Assembly: GCF_033060595.1 (NCBI RefSeq)
Contig: NZ_CP133038.1
Coordinates: forward strand, 434,001 to 498,000
Direction: 5' to 3'
DNA from: Pyramidobacter sp. YE332
GTDB taxonomy: Bacteria; Synergistota; Synergistia; Synergistales; Dethiosulfovibrionaceae
Length of the DNA stretch: 64,000 nt
Shown here: positions 24,901-33,283 of the stretch, in pieces
Numbering within the stretch: the first letter of the stretch is position 1
Layout: every line of letters starts with the position of its first letter
Made by a program: the position numbers and the translations under genes
Notes under the pieces: generated by a model
The model's input: only the letters and a program-made list of their open reading frames with translations
Database searches by the model: none
What the model was told of the DNA's origin: nothing

Positions 24901-24916
24901 TGTTCCACGTGGAACA
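24901..24916. promoter_or_regulatory. parS-like site (perfect palindrome)
   Basis: TGTTCCACGTGGAACA, a perfect 16-bp palindrome. It differs from the parS consensus TGTTNCACGTGAAACA at one position. Intergenic, 45 bases after a stop codon. Confidence 0.7.
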
Positions 24917-24951
24917 CGGCCTATGAAAAATCCCTGAGGCTTCAGTTGATA

Positions 24952-25259
24952 TGCTCCCTCTATGAGAGACAGTGAAAAGAGAAAAACACTGTAATCATAG
25001 GGGGAGCATTGTTATGGCACACAAGCAAAGAATATCCGTAAGAGGAACGGTCGAGATCATTCGAGAGTGTCTCGGCAGCGAGCAAGGCATAGGCGAAGGT
25101 ACAAGAGAAATCGGAGTAGGTAATAAACCTCTGTGCAGTTGGATCAGAAGCTCTATAAAAAGGGAGCAGAAGGGCACATTCAGCTTTATGCACGTTATAC
25201 CGTGCCCAAAGGGGCGTTTCACAGTCAATAGAGCTGATGAAAAACTTGCGGCCATGTGA
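24952..25259 (+). pseudogene. insertion-sequence remnant, IS3-like transposase N-terminus
   Basis: An 82-codon frame from ATG 25014 (GGGGGAG upstream) encodes a helix-turn-helix segment (VEIIRECLGSEQGIGEGTREIG, then LCSWIRSS) resembling the start of IS3-family OrfA. It then degenerates. The left boundary carries an inverted repeat TGCTCCCTCTATGA (24952-24965) / TCATAGGGGGAGCA (24995-25008). No catalytic DDE part follows. The stretch 24917-25341 otherwise holds only the promoter region of the next operon. Confidence 0.5.
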
Positions 25260-25341
25260 TTATGATGTTATAATCATATGCAATTCACGGAGATCCATGG
25301 TCAAATTCAGAGTTTTTGTAGTGCGATATGGAGGCTGTCAG

Positions 25342-26067
25342 ATGCTGTTGATGAAAGAGATGAACTTTGTCGATTACCGTGCCGAGGTTGCCAAAACTCG
25401 CGCGATAATTCTTCCGGTTGGCGCGTTCGAGGTCTGGGGGCCTCATCTCCCCGTCGGTGCCGATACGCTGGTGGCCGAAGAGATCGCCAATCGTATTTCC
25501 GAAAAGATTGGCTGGGTCGTCGGCCCTTCGGTTCCCGTCGGCTATTCGGAAAGTCTTTTTGCGCCTGAAGGCGGTACTATTACGGTTCGTCCCGAATCGC
25601 TGCGCAATTATCTTTATGACATTGTCGAGAGCCTTGTGGAAACGGGAGTGAACCGTTTCTGCTTTGTTGCCCCGCATCTGGGCAACGTGTCCGTTATTAC
25701 CGAGATCGCCACGCACCTGCGCCGTACCAGGAACGTGAAGTGCTGTCTGATCGACTGGTGGCGGATCATCCAGCCCATTTGCAGGGGCATTCTCAAGTAT
25801 GACGGCCGTCCCGCCCATGCTCATGCCGCTGAGGCCGGCACCTCCACGTTTATGTATCTGCGCCCCGACCTGGTCAAGACCGAGCGCTTGAAGGACGTGG
25901 GGCTTGCCGCCAACGAATATCCCGATATTCCTCAGTTTGTTCCCTTTGTGGAAACGTATCCCGAGGCCCACGTAGGGGATCCCACGCCGGCCAGCGCGGA
26001 GAAAGGCGAACAGATCGTCGGCAAAACAGTGGAACGTGTGGTCGAGTTCCTCAAGCAATGGCGTTAA
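25342..26067 (+). CDS. creatininase family protein with altered metal site
   Basis: A 241-aa creatininase-superfamily protein. The motif reads E30-V-W32-G-P-H-L-P-V-G-A-D41, so E and D ligands remain but the family's first histidine (H36 in Pseudomonas creatininase) is tryptophan. The later loop is APHLGN instead of NGHGGN, and HAHAAEAGTS replaces HGGGEET. It may bind one metal, bind differently, or be a non-canonical enzyme. ATG 25342 has GGAGG at a good distance; the longer frame runs into the IS remnant. First gene of an eight-gene operon with nitrilase, RraA-like and peptide ABC genes. Confidence 0.85.
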   Translation: MLLMKEMNFVDYRAEVAKTRAIILPVGAFEVWGPHLPVGADTLVAEEIANRISEKIGWVVGPSVPVGYSESLFAPEGGTITVRPESLRNYLYDIVESLVETGVNRFCFVAPHLGNVSVITEIATHLRRTRNVKCCLIDWWRIIQPICRGILKYDGRPAHAHAAEAGTSTFMYLRPDLVKTERLKDVGLAANEYPDIPQFVPFVETYPEAHVGDPTPASAEKGEQIVGKTVERVVEFLKQWR

Positions 26068-26094
26068 AGCAGCACAAAGGAGATTGCGAAACAG

Positions 26095-26919
26095 ATGAGA
26101 AAATACCTGATGGCCGTGATTCAAATGGATACGCGCGACAATAAAGACGCCAATCTGAAGGCTGCCTGTGACTTTATCGACGAGGCGGCGTCCAAAGGCG
26201 CGAAGTTTGTCTCTTTCCCGGAAGTTTTCAATGTGATCGACGAGGGGCAGGAGGCGCCTGAACTTGTTCCCGAAGGGCGGACGATTTCCCTGATGGCCGA
26301 AAAAGCCCGCCGGCATAATCTCTGGATCCATTGCGGCAGCATCGCCGAAGTGAACCCGGAGGGCGACCGCAAGTTCAACACGACCGCCGTGTTGAATCCC
26401 CGGGGAGAAATGGTTGCCAAATACCGTAAGCTTCACACGTTCGACATCACGCTCCCCGATGGCAGCGTGGCTGAGGAATCGGCCCGCATCAAGCCCGGCC
26501 GGGAGATGGTGACGGTGGGCACGGAAATGGGCTGTCTCGGGCTGTCGATCTGCTACGATATCCGTTTTCCCGAGCTGTACCGTTATCTGGCCCTGCATGG
26601 CGCTCAGATCCTGTTCGCGCCGGCCAACTTCCGCATGGCGACGGGAAAGGATCACTGGGAAGCGCTCCTGCGCGCCCGCGCTATCGAGAACACCTGTTAC
26701 GTGGTGGCGGCCGGGCAGTACGGCAAAAAACACGGAACGTCCGATTCCTTCGGCGGCAGCATGATCATCGACCCGTGGGGAACGGTTGTCGCCCGCGCCT
26801 CCGAAGGCGCCGGCTTCGCCGTCGGCGAGATCGACCTCGAGTATCTCGACAAGGTGCGCGCGCATCTGCCGTCGTTGAAAAATCGCCGTGCCGACGTGTA
26901 TGACACGGTCAGGAAGTAG
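26095..26919 (+). CDS. carbon-nitrogen hydrolase (nitrilase superfamily)
   Basis: A 274-aa C-N hydrolase with the full triad: E43 (SFPEVF), K112 (YRKLHTFD) and C153 (SICYDIRFPE). It resembles the Nit/omega-amidase branch, which hydrolyses small amides such as deaminated glutathione or alpha-keto acid amides. The tail LPSLKNRRADVY is typical of this branch. It lies 27 bp after the creatininase-like gene and 9 bp before the RraA-like gene, so it probably acts on an amide produced or imported by this operon. Confidence 0.9.
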   Translation: MRKYLMAVIQMDTRDNKDANLKAACDFIDEAASKGAKFVSFPEVFNVIDEGQEAPELVPEGRTISLMAEKARRHNLWIHCGSIAEVNPEGDRKFNTTAVLNPRGEMVAKYRKLHTFDITLPDGSVAEESARIKPGREMVTVGTEMGCLGLSICYDIRFPELYRYLALHGAQILFAPANFRMATGKDHWEALLRARAIENTCYVVAAGQYGKKHGTSDSFGGSMIIDPWGTVVARASEGAGFAVGEIDLEYLDKVRAHLPSLKNRRADVYDTVRK

Positions 26920-26928
26920 GCGCCTGCC

Positions 26929-27600
26929 ATGGAATGGACGCCCGAACTGGTAAAGCGTTTTATGGGCACCGATCCGGCGACTTACGGACATTTTCCCGGC
27001 GTCAGCTTCATGATGCCGCGCATCAAACCGGTCAGCCGTTCGATGAAAATGGTCGGCCCCGCTTACACGGCGCGCATCCTCGGCAAGGATTCCTGCGCCA
27101 TGTATAAGGCCATTCAGGAGGCTCCCGGAGGCTCTGTGCTGGTCGTCGATCGCGCCGGCGACGAAGTTTTTGCCTGTGTCGGGGAAATGGTGGCGCGCAA
27201 CGCCCGGGCTCTCGGTCTGGCAGGGATCGTCATCGACGGTCCGGCGACCGATTCGGTCTGGATCGACCGTATGGGGTTCCCCGTGTTCTGCGCCGGCATC
27301 TCGGCAGCGACGACCAACGTCTGGGGGCTCTCGGGGCAGTACGACATTCCCGTCAATTGCGGCGGCGCCGTCGTGCATCCCGGCGATATCGTTTTTGGCG
27401 ACGCCGACGGCGTGATCGTGATGCCGCCCGATAACTGCGAAGCGTACTTGGCCAAAGCCGAAGCGGCGGCGCTGCGAGAAGCGAAGATGCGCGAGGACTT
27501 TGCTGATGGAAAATTTCCGCTGCGCAGCGTCGATCCTCTTATCGAGGCGAACATGGAACAGATTGTCGCCGATATTCGTTCCGGCACGAAGAAGCTGTAG
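26929..27600 (+). CDS. RraA-like family protein (HMG/CHA aldolase-type)
   Basis: A 223-aa member of the RraA / 4-hydroxy-4-methyl-2-oxoglutarate aldolase family. Landmarks: GDEVFACVGEMVARNARALGLAG, then VIDGPATDSVWI, FPVFCAGISA and PVNCGGAVVHPGDIVFGDADGVIVMP. In characterised aldolases the loop before the Asp carries a catalytic Arg (R-D); here it is T-D, so aldolase activity is doubtful or modified. Context suggests a lyase or decarboxylase step following amide hydrolysis; this is inference. Confidence 0.85.
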   Translation: MEWTPELVKRFMGTDPATYGHFPGVSFMMPRIKPVSRSMKMVGPAYTARILGKDSCAMYKAIQEAPGGSVLVVDRAGDEVFACVGEMVARNARALGLAGIVIDGPATDSVWIDRMGFPVFCAGISAATTNVWGLSGQYDIPVNCGGAVVHPGDIVFGDADGVIVMPPDNCEAYLAKAEAAALREAKMREDFADGKFPLRSVDPLIEANMEQIVADIRSGTKKL

Positions 27601-27680
27601 CCTTTGCGCCTCTGCGGCGGGGAGCGGCCCTGCGGCCGCGGATTGAATCTCATCATATTTGTTCGGCAGGAGGAAAAATC

Positions 27681-29168
27681 ATGAAAAAACTTTTCGCAAT
27701 GGTTCTGTGCGTCGCGTCCCTGTCGGGACTGTGCGCTGCGTCTGCCCCCGCGGCTTTCAAGGACACGATCACGATGGTGAATGAGTTGGAGCCGGACACG
27801 CTGGACCCGCGGCGCGGCAACGGCATTTCCAACAACATCGTCATGACGCTGATCTACGACTCGCTGGTGGATCTTGACCGCGAGGGCAAAGAGATTCCCC
27901 GTCTGGCGACGAGCTGGGAGTTCATCGACGGCACGCACCTGAGGATGCATCTGCGCCGCGACGTGGTGTTTTCCAACGGATACCCGCTGACTGCCGAGGA
28001 CGTCCTCTTCAGCCTGGGGCGCACCAAGGACGATTCCACTTCTTATTCGACGATGATCTGGTACGACGAGAAAAACTCCAAAGCCGAAGATCCCTACACA
28101 GTGGTCCTGGCCATGCATCAGCCTTACGCTCCCGTGTTCAACGTGCTGGCCAGCGGACGCTGCTGGATCGGCTGCAAGAAAGCCATGGAGGAGATGGGCG
28201 AAAAGGATTATGCCCGAGCGCCCGTCGGTTCCGGCGCTTATAAGTTGGTCAAGTGGACCAACGGCGCCAGCATGCTGTTTGAGCGGAACGAAAAATATTG
28301 GGGTACGCCGGCGAAGACCAAAAATGTCCTGCTCAAATTCGTCCCCGAGCCCGCTTCCCGCGTGATCGAGCTGGAGACCGGCGCCGCCGACTTCGCGTTC
28401 TACATCAACGGATCCGACATCGACCGCGTCAACGCGATCGACGGCTGCCACGTCGAATCGGGACGTTCCGAAAAATATTATCTGATCACGATGGCCATGA
28501 ACCACCCGATTCTGTCGAATCAGAAAGTCCGTCACGCCCTGTCGTATGCCGTTGACATTCCCGCTTTGGCCGACGCGGCCTTCGACGGTCACGCTCACGC
28601 CATGACGGGCGTATATCCCTCCATCGTCGAGGGCTGGAAGGATATGGGCGGCTGGGAATACAACCCGGAGAAAGCCAAGCAGCTTCTGGCCGAGGCCGGC
28701 TATCCCAACGGCTTCGACGTCGAGCTGCACCTTCTGCCCGAGGCGCTGTATCAGCGGATGGGCGAGATCGTTCAGGCGTACTGGGCAGCCGTCGGCGTGA
28801 ACGCTCGCATCGAACAGAGCGCCCTGGCGACCCGCGAGGCGCAGGGGCCTTGGGAGGCCTCGATCCGCACGGCGACGGCCAACGAGATCTCCAATATCCT
28901 CATCATTTACGAGAAAGAGTTCGGTTCGCGCCTGGCTCCCAACGACATGAAACTCGACGGCATGCTCAAAAAGTTGAAGACGTTGTACGATCGGGAGGAA
29001 CGGAAGGTCCTGCTCGGCGAGATCCAGGATTATCTCTATGAGAAACGCTATTCCATTCCCTTTGCCGAAGCCGACACGATCTTTGGCGTCAGCGACAAGA
29101 TCAAAAACTTCGTCATGCCTACGACGATCTTCCGCGTCAACGTCAAGGACTGGGAAGTCGAAGAATAG
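27681..29168 (+). CDS. ABC transporter substrate-binding protein, peptide/SBP_bac_5 family
   Basis: A 495-aa periplasmic receptor with a signal peptide (MKKLFAMVLCVASLSGLCAA, cleavage near ASAPA). The family core is visible: ELEPDTLDPRRGN, LATSWEFIDGTHLRMHLRRDVVFSNG, and GSGAYKLVKW near 190. It is related to but clearly diverged from the receptor at 639. AGGAGGAAAAATC precedes the ATG. It is followed by a hairpin and then all four membrane and ATPase subunits, so this is a complete importer; the ligand is unknown. Confidence 0.93.
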   Translation: MKKLFAMVLCVASLSGLCAASAPAAFKDTITMVNELEPDTLDPRRGNGISNNIVMTLIYDSLVDLDREGKEIPRLATSWEFIDGTHLRMHLRRDVVFSNGYPLTAEDVLFSLGRTKDDSTSYSTMIWYDEKNSKAEDPYTVVLAMHQPYAPVFNVLASGRCWIGCKKAMEEMGEKDYARAPVGSGAYKLVKWTNGASMLFERNEKYWGTPAKTKNVLLKFVPEPASRVIELETGAADFAFYINGSDIDRVNAIDGCHVESGRSEKYYLITMAMNHPILSNQKVRHALSYAVDIPALADAAFDGHAHAMTGVYPSIVEGWKDMGGWEYNPEKAKQLLAEAGYPNGFDVELHLLPEALYQRMGEIVQAYWAAVGVNARIEQSALATREAQGPWEASIRTATANEISNILIIYEKEFGSRLAPNDMKLDGMLKKLKTLYDREERKVLLGEIQDYLYEKRYSIPFAEADTIFGVSDKIKNFVMPTTIFRVNVKDWEVEE

Positions 29169-29201
29169 CATTCGCGTCTCGTCTTCACGCGCCATGATTG
29201 G

Positions 29202-29237
29202 GCAGCCGGACTCTTCCGAAGGATCCGGCTGCTTTTT
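29202..29237 (+). terminator. attenuator hairpin after the binding-protein gene
   Basis: GCAGCCGGA (29202-29210) pairs with TCCGGCTGC (29224-29232), followed by T5. Placed between receptor and permease genes, it likely makes the receptor more abundant than the rest of the transporter. Confidence 0.75.
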
Positions 29238-29274
29238 AGAATGAGTGTTTCACGAGGAAGGGGAAATCCGGCGT

Positions 29275-30249
29275 ATGCTCAAATTCATCGGCAAACGCGT
29301 CCTGATGATGGTTCCGGTCATGCTGGGCGTCGTGCTGCTGGTCTTCAGCATGATGTACTTTTCTCCCGGAAAGCCTGAGGATTACATCCTCGGTGACATG
29401 GCGACCGTAGAGGACAAGGCAAAATTCCGGGCTGAAAACGGCTTGAACGATCCATTCATCATCCAGTATTTCAACTATATCAGGAAAGCCCTGACGGGGG
29501 ATCTGGGCATTTCCTACACGACGAAGCAGCCTGTGGTCACCGAGATCATGAGCCGCTTCCCGACCACGTTTCAGCTGGCTTTTTTCAGCACGTTGATCGC
29601 GGTGGCTCTGGGGATTGTCACCGGCATTGTTTCGGCGGTCAAACAGTATACTGTGTGGGACAATATCTGCCGCGTGCTGGCCATGATCGGCGTGTCCATG
29701 CCGAATTTCTGGCAGGGCCTGCTGCTGATCATTCTCTTTTCGGTTGTTCTGAAGTGGTTTCCGTCGTCGGGATTCAGCAGCTGGAAACATGTGGTGCTTC
29801 CGGCGCTGACCATCGGTACTTCCTCGGCGGCGGCCGTGATGCGCATGACCCGTTCCAGCATGCTGGAGGCCATCCGTCAGGATTATGTGCGCACGGCTCG
29901 TTCCAAAGGACAGTCTGAAGTGAAAGTCGTCTGGCATCACGCCTTCCGCAACGCGATCATTCCCGTCATGACGGTGGTGGGCGTCAACTTCGGCAAGATG
30001 TTGGGCGGCGCGGCGATCAGCGAGGTCGTTTTCGCCATCCCCGGCCTGGGGAACCTGATCATCGGCGCCATCAAGGTGAAGAACGCGCCGCTGGTCCAGG
30101 GAGGCATCATGTTCATCGCTCTGGCCATGTCGGTCGTCAATCTGATCGTCGACGTGCTTTACGCTTACGTGGATCCGCGCATCCGTTCGCAATATCTGAA
30201 GCCGCGGCGGTCGCGTCTCGGCAGGAAATCGGCAAAGGGGGGAGCGTAG
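29275..30249 (+). CDS. peptide ABC transporter permease (DppB-type)
   Basis: A 324-aa permease of the DppB/OppB family with six helices. N-terminal MLKFIGKRVLMMVPVMLG is typical, as is the coupling EAA loop around RTARSKGQSEVKVVWHHAFRNAIIPV near residue 210 that docks on the ATPase. ATG 29275 is preceded by GAGGAAGGGG. It abuts the DppC gene directly (stop at 30249, next start 30250). Confidence 0.93.
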   Translation: MLKFIGKRVLMMVPVMLGVVLLVFSMMYFSPGKPEDYILGDMATVEDKAKFRAENGLNDPFIIQYFNYIRKALTGDLGISYTTKQPVVTEIMSRFPTTFQLAFFSTLIAVALGIVTGIVSAVKQYTVWDNICRVLAMIGVSMPNFWQGLLLIILFSVVLKWFPSSGFSSWKHVVLPALTIGTSSAAAVMRMTRSSMLEAIRQDYVRTARSKGQSEVKVVWHHAFRNAIIPVMTVVGVNFGKMLGGAAISEVVFAIPGLGNLIIGAIKVKNAPLVQGGIMFIALAMSVVNLIVDVLYAYVDPRIRSQYLKPRRSRLGRKSAKGGA

Positions 30250-31161
30250 ATGTCAGGGATCGAGAACAAAACAGCGGCGTTCGAAGATCTCGCCGGACTC
30301 GAAGAAATCTCCATCAGCAGCCGCGGACAGCTGAAAGACATTTGCAGACGCTTCCTGAAGAATCGAGCCGCCGTGCTCGGCCTGGTCATCATCGTCATCC
30401 TCGTCGTCTGCGCTCTGTTTCCCGGTCAGATCAGCGGATTCGATTATGCTCGCCCCAACCTTCGCATGCGTTATCTGCCGTTGTCGGCGGAGCACTGGAT
30501 GGGGACCGACGAGCTGGGGCGCGATATCTTTACCCGCGTGATCTGGGGCTGCCGCACGTCTCTGACGATCGGACTGAGCTCGGTCGTGATCGCCTGCGTC
30601 ATTGGCACGGCGGTGGGCTGTGTGGCTGGATTTTACGGCGGTTGGCTTGACAACGTGCTGATGCGCTGCATCGACGTGCTGCTGGCGGTTCCCAACTTGT
30701 TGCTGGGCATCTCCATCGTGGCCGCGCTGGGGAACAGCATTCCCAACCTGATCCTGGCCATCGGTCTGGGGCTGATGTCGAGTTTTGCGCGCGTCACCCG
30801 CTCGGCCGTGATCACGGTACGCGGCGAGCAGTATATCGAAGCGGCCCGTTCCACGGGGGCCTCAAATCTGCGCATCATCTGGAAATATGTGCTGCCGAAC
30901 GCCATGGCGCCGATCATCGTCCAGGTGTCCATGGGCATCGCGACGGCGATTCTGACCATTTCCGGTCTGAGCTTCATCGGTTTGGGAGTGCCGGCGCCGA
31001 CGCCCGAGTGGGGCGGCATGCTTTCCACCGGCCGTCAGTTCATCCGCGACCACTGGAACCTGATCACGTTCCCCGGAGTGGCCATCATGATCACGGTGTT
31101 CGCCTTCAACCTGTTCGGCGACGGTCTGCGCGACGCGCTGGATCCCCGTTTGAAATCCTGA
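30250..31161 (+). CDS. peptide ABC transporter permease (DppC-type)
   Basis: A 303-aa partner permease (DppC/OppC family). It has the N-terminal OppC segment (RRFLKNRAAVLGLVIIVI, about 34-51), WMGTDELGRDIFTRVIWG near 82, and the EAA loop EAARSTGASNLRIIWKYVLPNA near 197. Six transmembrane segments are expected. The gene starts immediately after the DppB stop. Confidence 0.94.
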   Translation: MSGIENKTAAFEDLAGLEEISISSRGQLKDICRRFLKNRAAVLGLVIIVILVVCALFPGQISGFDYARPNLRMRYLPLSAEHWMGTDELGRDIFTRVIWGCRTSLTIGLSSVVIACVIGTAVGCVAGFYGGWLDNVLMRCIDVLLAVPNLLLGISIVAALGNSIPNLILAIGLGLMSSFARVTRSAVITVRGEQYIEAARSTGASNLRIIWKYVLPNAMAPIIVQVSMGIATAILTISGLSFIGLGVPAPTPEWGGMLSTGRQFIRDHWNLITFPGVAIMITVFAFNLFGDGLRDALDPRLKS

Positions 31162-31179
31162 TGAGCGGAGGCCGACACG

Positions 31180-32163
31180 ATGAGTGAAAACGACAAGAAC
31201 CTCCTTGAAGTCAGAGATCTGACGATTCATTATTTCGTCGATAAAACGGTGGTCAAAGCGGTCAACGGCATCAGTTTTGCCCTGGCGCAGGGAGAATCTC
31301 TCGGCCTGGTCGGCGAAACCGGCGCCGGGAAAACCACGACGGCTCTCGGCATTATGCGTTTGGTCCCCAATCCTCCCGGGCGTATCGTCGGCGGCTCTAT
31401 CCTCTACAAAGGGGAGGATCTCTGCAAGAAATCCGAAGAGGAGATGCGCAAGATCCGCGGTCACGAGATCTCCATGATCTTTCAGGATCCGATGACGGCG
31501 CTGAACCCCGTACTGACCGTCGGCGACCAGATCGCCGAGGTCATCGGCCTGCACCGGAAGATCGCCAGGAAGGAAGCGCTGCGCAAGGCCATGGAAATGA
31601 TGGAAATGGTCGGCATCGAGGGCGGACGCTGCCACGAATATCCCCATCAGTTTTCCGGCGGCATGCAGCAGCGCATTGTCATCGCCATTGCGCTGGCCTG
31701 CAATCCTTCGCTGCTGCTGGCCGACGAGCCGACGACGGCGCTGGATGTGACGATCCAGGAACAGGTGCTGCACCTCATCGAAACGCTCAAGAAGCGTTTC
31801 GGCACGTCGTTGGTGCTGATCACCCATGATCTTGGCGTTGTGGCCGAAGTCTGCGATCGAGTGGGCATTGTCTACGCCGGAAACATCGTGGAGTACGGCA
31901 CGCTGGAGCATATCTACAACCATACGTCGCATCCCTATACGCAGGGACTGTTCGGCTCGATCCCCAACTTCGACAAAAAAGTTCGCCGCCTCAAACCGAT
32001 CGCCGGTCTGATGCCCGACCCCGCCAACCTGCCCGACGGATGCGTATTCGCCGCCCGTTGTCCGGAGGCGAGGGAATCCTGCCGTCACGGCGTCATTTCC
32101 AACGTGGAGATCGCCCCCGGCCATTTCGTGCGTTGCCTGAACTTTGCGGGCAGAGGGGAGTAG
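31180..32163 (+). CDS. peptide ABC transporter ATP-binding protein (DppD-type)
   Basis: A 327-aa ATPase with Walker A GETGAGKTT (near residue 45), Q-loop FQDPMTALNP, signature FSGGMQQR and Walker B LLLADEPTTALD. The C-terminal OppD/DppD extension includes LPDGCVFAARCPEARESC, a Cys-rich segment that in related ATPases holds an iron-sulfur cluster. It pairs with the DppF-type ATPase two bases downstream. Confidence 0.94.
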   Translation: MSENDKNLLEVRDLTIHYFVDKTVVKAVNGISFALAQGESLGLVGETGAGKTTTALGIMRLVPNPPGRIVGGSILYKGEDLCKKSEEEMRKIRGHEISMIFQDPMTALNPVLTVGDQIAEVIGLHRKIARKEALRKAMEMMEMVGIEGGRCHEYPHQFSGGMQQRIVIAIALACNPSLLLADEPTTALDVTIQEQVLHLIETLKKRFGTSLVLITHDLGVVAEVCDRVGIVYAGNIVEYGTLEHIYNHTSHPYTQGLFGSIPNFDKKVRRLKPIAGLMPDPANLPDGCVFAARCPEARESCRHGVISNVEIAPGHFVRCLNFAGRGE

Positions 32164-32165
32164 CC

Positions 32166-33176
32166 ATGTCTGCGATCCTTGAAGTCGTCGATCTGAGAAA
32201 GTATTTCGAGACGCCCCGCGGTCTGCTGCACGCCGTGGACGGCGTGTCCTTTGCCATCGAACGGGGCAAGACTCTCGGCGTCGTGGGCGAATCGGGCTGC
32301 GGCAAATCCACGTTGGGGCGTACCGTGATCCATTTGCAGGAACCGACATCCGGCACGATCGTCTTTGAAGGGCGGGACATCAGCCGCGTTGACGAACATC
32401 GGCTCAAAGATCTGCGCGAAGACATGCAGATGATTTTTCAGGATCCCTTTTCGTCGTTGAACCCGCGCATGTCCGTCGGCCAGCTGATCGCCGAGCCTCT
32501 GCTGATCTATAAGAAACACGGAACTGAGCGCGAACTGGCGCGTCACGTCGCCCGACTGATGGATACCGTCGGCCTGGCGCGCCGTCTGGCGAACTCGTAT
32601 CCCCACGAGCTCGACGGCGGACGCCGGCAGCGCATCGGAGTCGCCCGCGCCCTGGCGCTGGAACCGAAGTTCATCGTCTGCGACGAGCCCGTGTCGGCGT
32701 TGGACGTGTCCATTCAGGCGCAGATCATCAACCTGATGCAGGATCTTCAGGAAGCCATGAACCTCACCTATATGTTCATCACCCACGACATGTCGGTGGT
32801 CCGCCATGTTTCCGACGATATCATGGTCATGTATCTGGGCAGCATGGTGGAGTTTGCCGATTCGGAAGAAATGTTCAACGTCCGTCTGCATCCCTACACG
32901 CAGGCCTTGCTGGCCGCCGTCCCCATACCGGTGATCGGAGCGAAGAAGGAGCGCTCGTTGCTGAAAGGCGAGATCACCTCGCCTGTCGGGCTCGGCGACG
33001 GATGTCGTTTTGCGAAACGCTGTCCTCATGCCGAGGATCGCTGCTTTCGGGAAACGCCCAGGCTCGACGAGCTCCGCCCGCGCCACTTTGTCGCCTGCCA
33101 CCGGGCGCGGCAAATCAATCGGCTGAGTTTAGACAAGCGTTTGGAGCTTAGACCGGAAAGGCTGGACTTTTCGTAA
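32166..33176 (+). CDS. peptide ABC transporter ATP-binding protein (DppF-type)
   Basis: A 336-aa ATPase: Walker A GESGCGKST near residue 41, FQDPFSSLNPRMSVG, signature [15 protein letters not shown], Walker [13 protein letters not shown] and the C-terminal [14 protein letters not shown] motif. ATG 32166 follows GGGGAG at the end of dppD; a longer frame from 32040 lies inside dppD. It is a near-copy of the truncated ATPase at the left edge of the window. Last gene of the transporter operon, which ends at the 20-bp terminator at 33191. Confidence 0.94.
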   Translation: MSAILEVVDLRKYFETPRGLLHAVDGVSFAIERGKTLGVVGESGCGKSTLGRTVIHLQEPTSGTIVFEGRDISRVDEHRLKDLREDMQMIFQDPFSSLNPRMSVGQLIAEPLLIYKKHGTERELARHVARLMDTVGLARRLANSYPHELDGGRRQRIGVARALALEPKFIVCDEPVSALDVSIQAQIINLMQDLQEAMNLTYMFITHDMSVVRHVSDDIMVMYLGSMVEFADSEEMFNVRLHPYTQALLAAVPIPVIGAKKERSLLKGEITSPVGLGDGCRFAKRCPHAEDRCFRETPRLDELRPRHFVACHRARQINRLSLDKRLELRPERLDFS

Positions 33177-33190
33177 AACTTTGTAAATAA

Positions 33191-33238
33191 CTGTTGGGAT
33201 GGCGTAAACGTGACCGTTTGCGCCATCCCAACAGTTTT
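33191..33238 (+). terminator. strong intrinsic terminator of the ABC operon
   Basis: CTGTTGGGATGGCGTAAACG (33191-33210) pairs with 33215-33234 (one G-U pair) over a 4-nt loop, followed by TTTT. Confidence 0.85.
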
Positions 33239-33283
33239 AAGGCGTGCTTTATGCGTGCCGGCAGAATGCCCGGATTACGAGCG

